DNA of 39,409 bases from NCBI GenBank assembly GCA_937871935.1, contig CALMQI010000015.1:1-39409 (forward strand), read 5' to 3'. Below the pieces are notes generated by a model, which was given only the letters and a program-made list of their open reading frames with translations, had not been told where the DNA came from and searched no databases. A program made the translations under genes and the position numbers. This document shows positions 38,013 through 39,409 of this stretch, one piece after another. This DNA is from an uncultured Burkholderiales bacterium (GTDB lineage: Bacteria; Pseudomonadota; Gammaproteobacteria; Burkholderiales; Burkholderiaceae_C). Position 1 is the stretch's first letter, and every line of letters starts with the position of its first letter.

Positions 38013-39409
38013 ACGAGGCGCTCGGCTTCGTGATGATGAGCTGGGTCGACCCGTACCTGCTCTTCCTGACCGCCGCCGGCACCTTCGCCGGCATCTACAT
38101 CGGCGCCATTCCGGGGTTGAGCGTGACGATGGCGGTGTCCATCCTGATCTCCTTCACCTTCAAGTGGCAGGTCAACGAGGCGCTGGCGCTGATCTCGGGC
38201 ATCTTTCTGGGCGGCGTGTACGGTGGCTCGCGCAGCGCGATCCTGCTCAACATCCCCGGCGCGCCGTCGGCCATCGCCACCGGGCTGGACGGTTATCCGC
38301 TGGCCAAGCGCGGAGAAGCCGGCACGGCCATCGGCCTGACCACCGTGGTGTCGGTGTTCGGCGGCTTCATCGGCATCCTCGCGCTTGCCGTCGCGGCACC
38401 GGCGGTGTCGGGGCTGGCGCTGATGTTCGCGCCGCGCGACTACCTGATGCTCGCCATCTGGGGCATCCTGCTCGTGGGCGCGCTCAGCGGGGGTTCGCTC
38501 GCCAAGGGCATCTTCGCCGGCGCGCTCGGCGTGCTGATCGGCATGGTCGGGCTCGATCCGATGACCGCCGAGCCGCGCTTCACGTTCGGCAGCGTGCAGA
38601 TGACGGCAGGCATCTCGTACGTGGCGGCGATGATCGGCTTCTTCGGCGTCGCCGAGGTGCTGGTGCAACTGCACGAGCTGACGCTCAAGGCGGTCAAGCA
38701 GGACGTCTCCAAGATCCTGCCCTCGTGGGGCCTGCTGAAGAAGTACCTGCCGCTGTCGCTGCGCACGTCGGCCATCGGTGTGGTCGTCGGCGCGCTGCCC
38801 GGTGCCGGCGCCGATATCGCGGCCTGGATCTCCTATGCGGTGTCGAAGAAGTTCTCCAAGGAGCCCGAGAAATTCGGCACCGGGCACATCGAGGGTATCG
38901 TCGATGCGACCTCCGCCAACAACGCAGCCCTCGGCGGCGCGTGGATCCCGGCGCTCGTATTCGGCATCCCCGGCGACTCGATCACCGCGATCGTGATCGG
39001 CGTGCTCTACATGAAGAACATGAACCCCGGCCCGTCGGTGTTCCTGCAGAACCCGCAGTTCATCTACGCCGTGTTCATGATCTTCATCCTGGCCAACCTG
39101 CTGATGCTGCCGATCGGCTGGGCCGCAATCCGTTGCGCCCGCTATATCCTGATGACGCCGCGCAACGTCCTGGTGCCGCTGATCCTGCTGTTCTGCATCG
39201 TCGGCTCCTATGCGATGACCAACTCGGTCTACGGCATCATCGTCATGCTGGTGATGGGGCTGCTGGGCTGGCTACTTGAGGAAAATGGCTTCCCCGTCGC
39301 GCCAATCATCCTCGGCCTGGTGCTCGGGACCGGCGTGGGCATCTTCGCGTCGCTCGACGAATTTCAGAAGGGCTACTTTCAGGATCCCTCGCGTTTGATT
39401 CTGGCCGGT
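38009..39409 (+). CDS. TctA-family large membrane subunit, 3'-truncated
   Basis: The frame runs off the right edge after 467 codons; full-length TctA has about 500. The signature GTFAGIYIGAIPGLSVTMAV is near the N-terminus, with GIFLGGVYGGSRSAILLNIPGAPSA after it, and the second half repeats this plan (GALPGAGADIAAWISY, then GGAWIPALVFGIPGDSITAIVIG). It forms the transport channel with TctB, driven by the ion gradient, for a carboxylate bound by the Bug protein. The start is the GTG at 38009 inside the TctB stop (GTGA). Ordinary apart from truncation by the window. Confidence 0.94.
   Translation, partial: MNEALGFVMMSWVDPYLLFLTAAGTFAGIYIGAIPGLSVTMAVSILISFTFKWQVNEALALISGIFLGGVYGGSRSAILLNIPGAPSAIATGLDGYPLAKRGEAGTAIGLTTVVSVFGGFIGILALAVAAPAVSGLALMFAPRDYLMLAIWGILLVGALSGGSLAKGIFAGALGVLIGMVGLDPMTAEPRFTFGSVQMTAGISYVAAMIGFFGVAEVLVQLHELTLKAVKQDVSKILPSWGLLKKYLPLSLRTSAIGVVVGALPGAGADIAAWISYAVSKKFSKEPEKFGTGHIEGIVDATSANNAALGGAWIPALVFGIPGDSITAIVIGVLYMKNMNPGPSVFLQNPQFIYAVFMIFILANLLMLPIGWAAIRCARYILMTPRNVLVPLILLFCIVGSYAMTNSVYGIIVMLVMGLLGWLLEENGFPVAPIILGLVLGTGVGIFASLDEFQKGYFQDPSRLILAG

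Overview
The window is very GC-rich, with genes packed tightly and often joined by 4-base stop/start overlaps (ATGA or GTGA). The gene families (leucine-degradation genes, a Bug/TctC binding protein, TRAP genes with shikimate-dehydrogenase homologues, a DUF1289 protein) point to a betaproteobacterium, most likely a Burkholderiales member of the Leptothrix/Rubrivivax/Methylibium type. That placement is inferred from gene content, not from a marker gene. I see no rRNA, tRNA, CRISPR array, transposase, integrase or replication origin. The longest stretch without a gene is about 270 bases.

Layout. (1) 1-4113: the end of a leucine/isovalerate degradation cluster. It holds the biotin-carrying subunit of methylcrotonyl-CoA carboxylase (cut at the left edge), an opposed small unknown gene, HMG-CoA lyase, and three coupled genes: a YbaK-like tRNA deacylase, a DUF1289 protein and an HCCA-isomerase/DsbA-like protein. 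(2) 4146-8657: an envelope-modification block. An EptA-type phosphoethanolamine transferase and a coupled PAP2 phosphatase diverge from an OmpR-type regulator and its sensor kinase, with a tandem hexamer box between them. (3) 8817-12323: DUF485, the acetate permease ActP and a CBS-DUF294 nucleotidyltransferase. (4) 12406-14611: two DGPF/YCII proteins and an ECF42-type sigma factor with its own ECF42-like promoter. (5) 14773-20346: a small membrane protein, a transporter-like (SLC5-STAC) sensor kinase, a stand-alone receiver, and a membrane protein that joins a degenerate histidine kinase to an intact DEDDh exonuclease. This is the strongest candidate for an undescribed signalling system.

(6) 20336-26724: an accessory-looking module. 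It holds an NNMT-like methyltransferase with a small membrane protein, a Ser/Thr kinase with TPRs and its ECF sigma factor, a secreted rhodanese-like protein without the catalytic cysteine, and a second PAP2 phosphatase. It lies between two copies of a 30-bp near-repeat (the last 20 bp identical) that form the 3' ends of the exonuclease and PAP2 genes. This suggests a gained cassette or a recombination scar. (7) 26718-30070: a secreted MORN-repeat protein, a universal stress protein, a REP-like repeat, and an MFS exporter with a C-terminal monooxygenase-like domain.

(8) 30122-39409: a hydroaromatic/carboxylate uptake region. A TetR regulator precedes a TRAP transporter (Q, M, P) and a quinate/shikimate-dehydrogenase-like enzyme. 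An IclR regulator then diverges from a second, divergent shikimate-dehydrogenase homologue followed by a tripartite tricarboxylate transporter (TctC, TctB, TctA; TctA is cut at the right edge). Candidate operators sit in front of both transport units.
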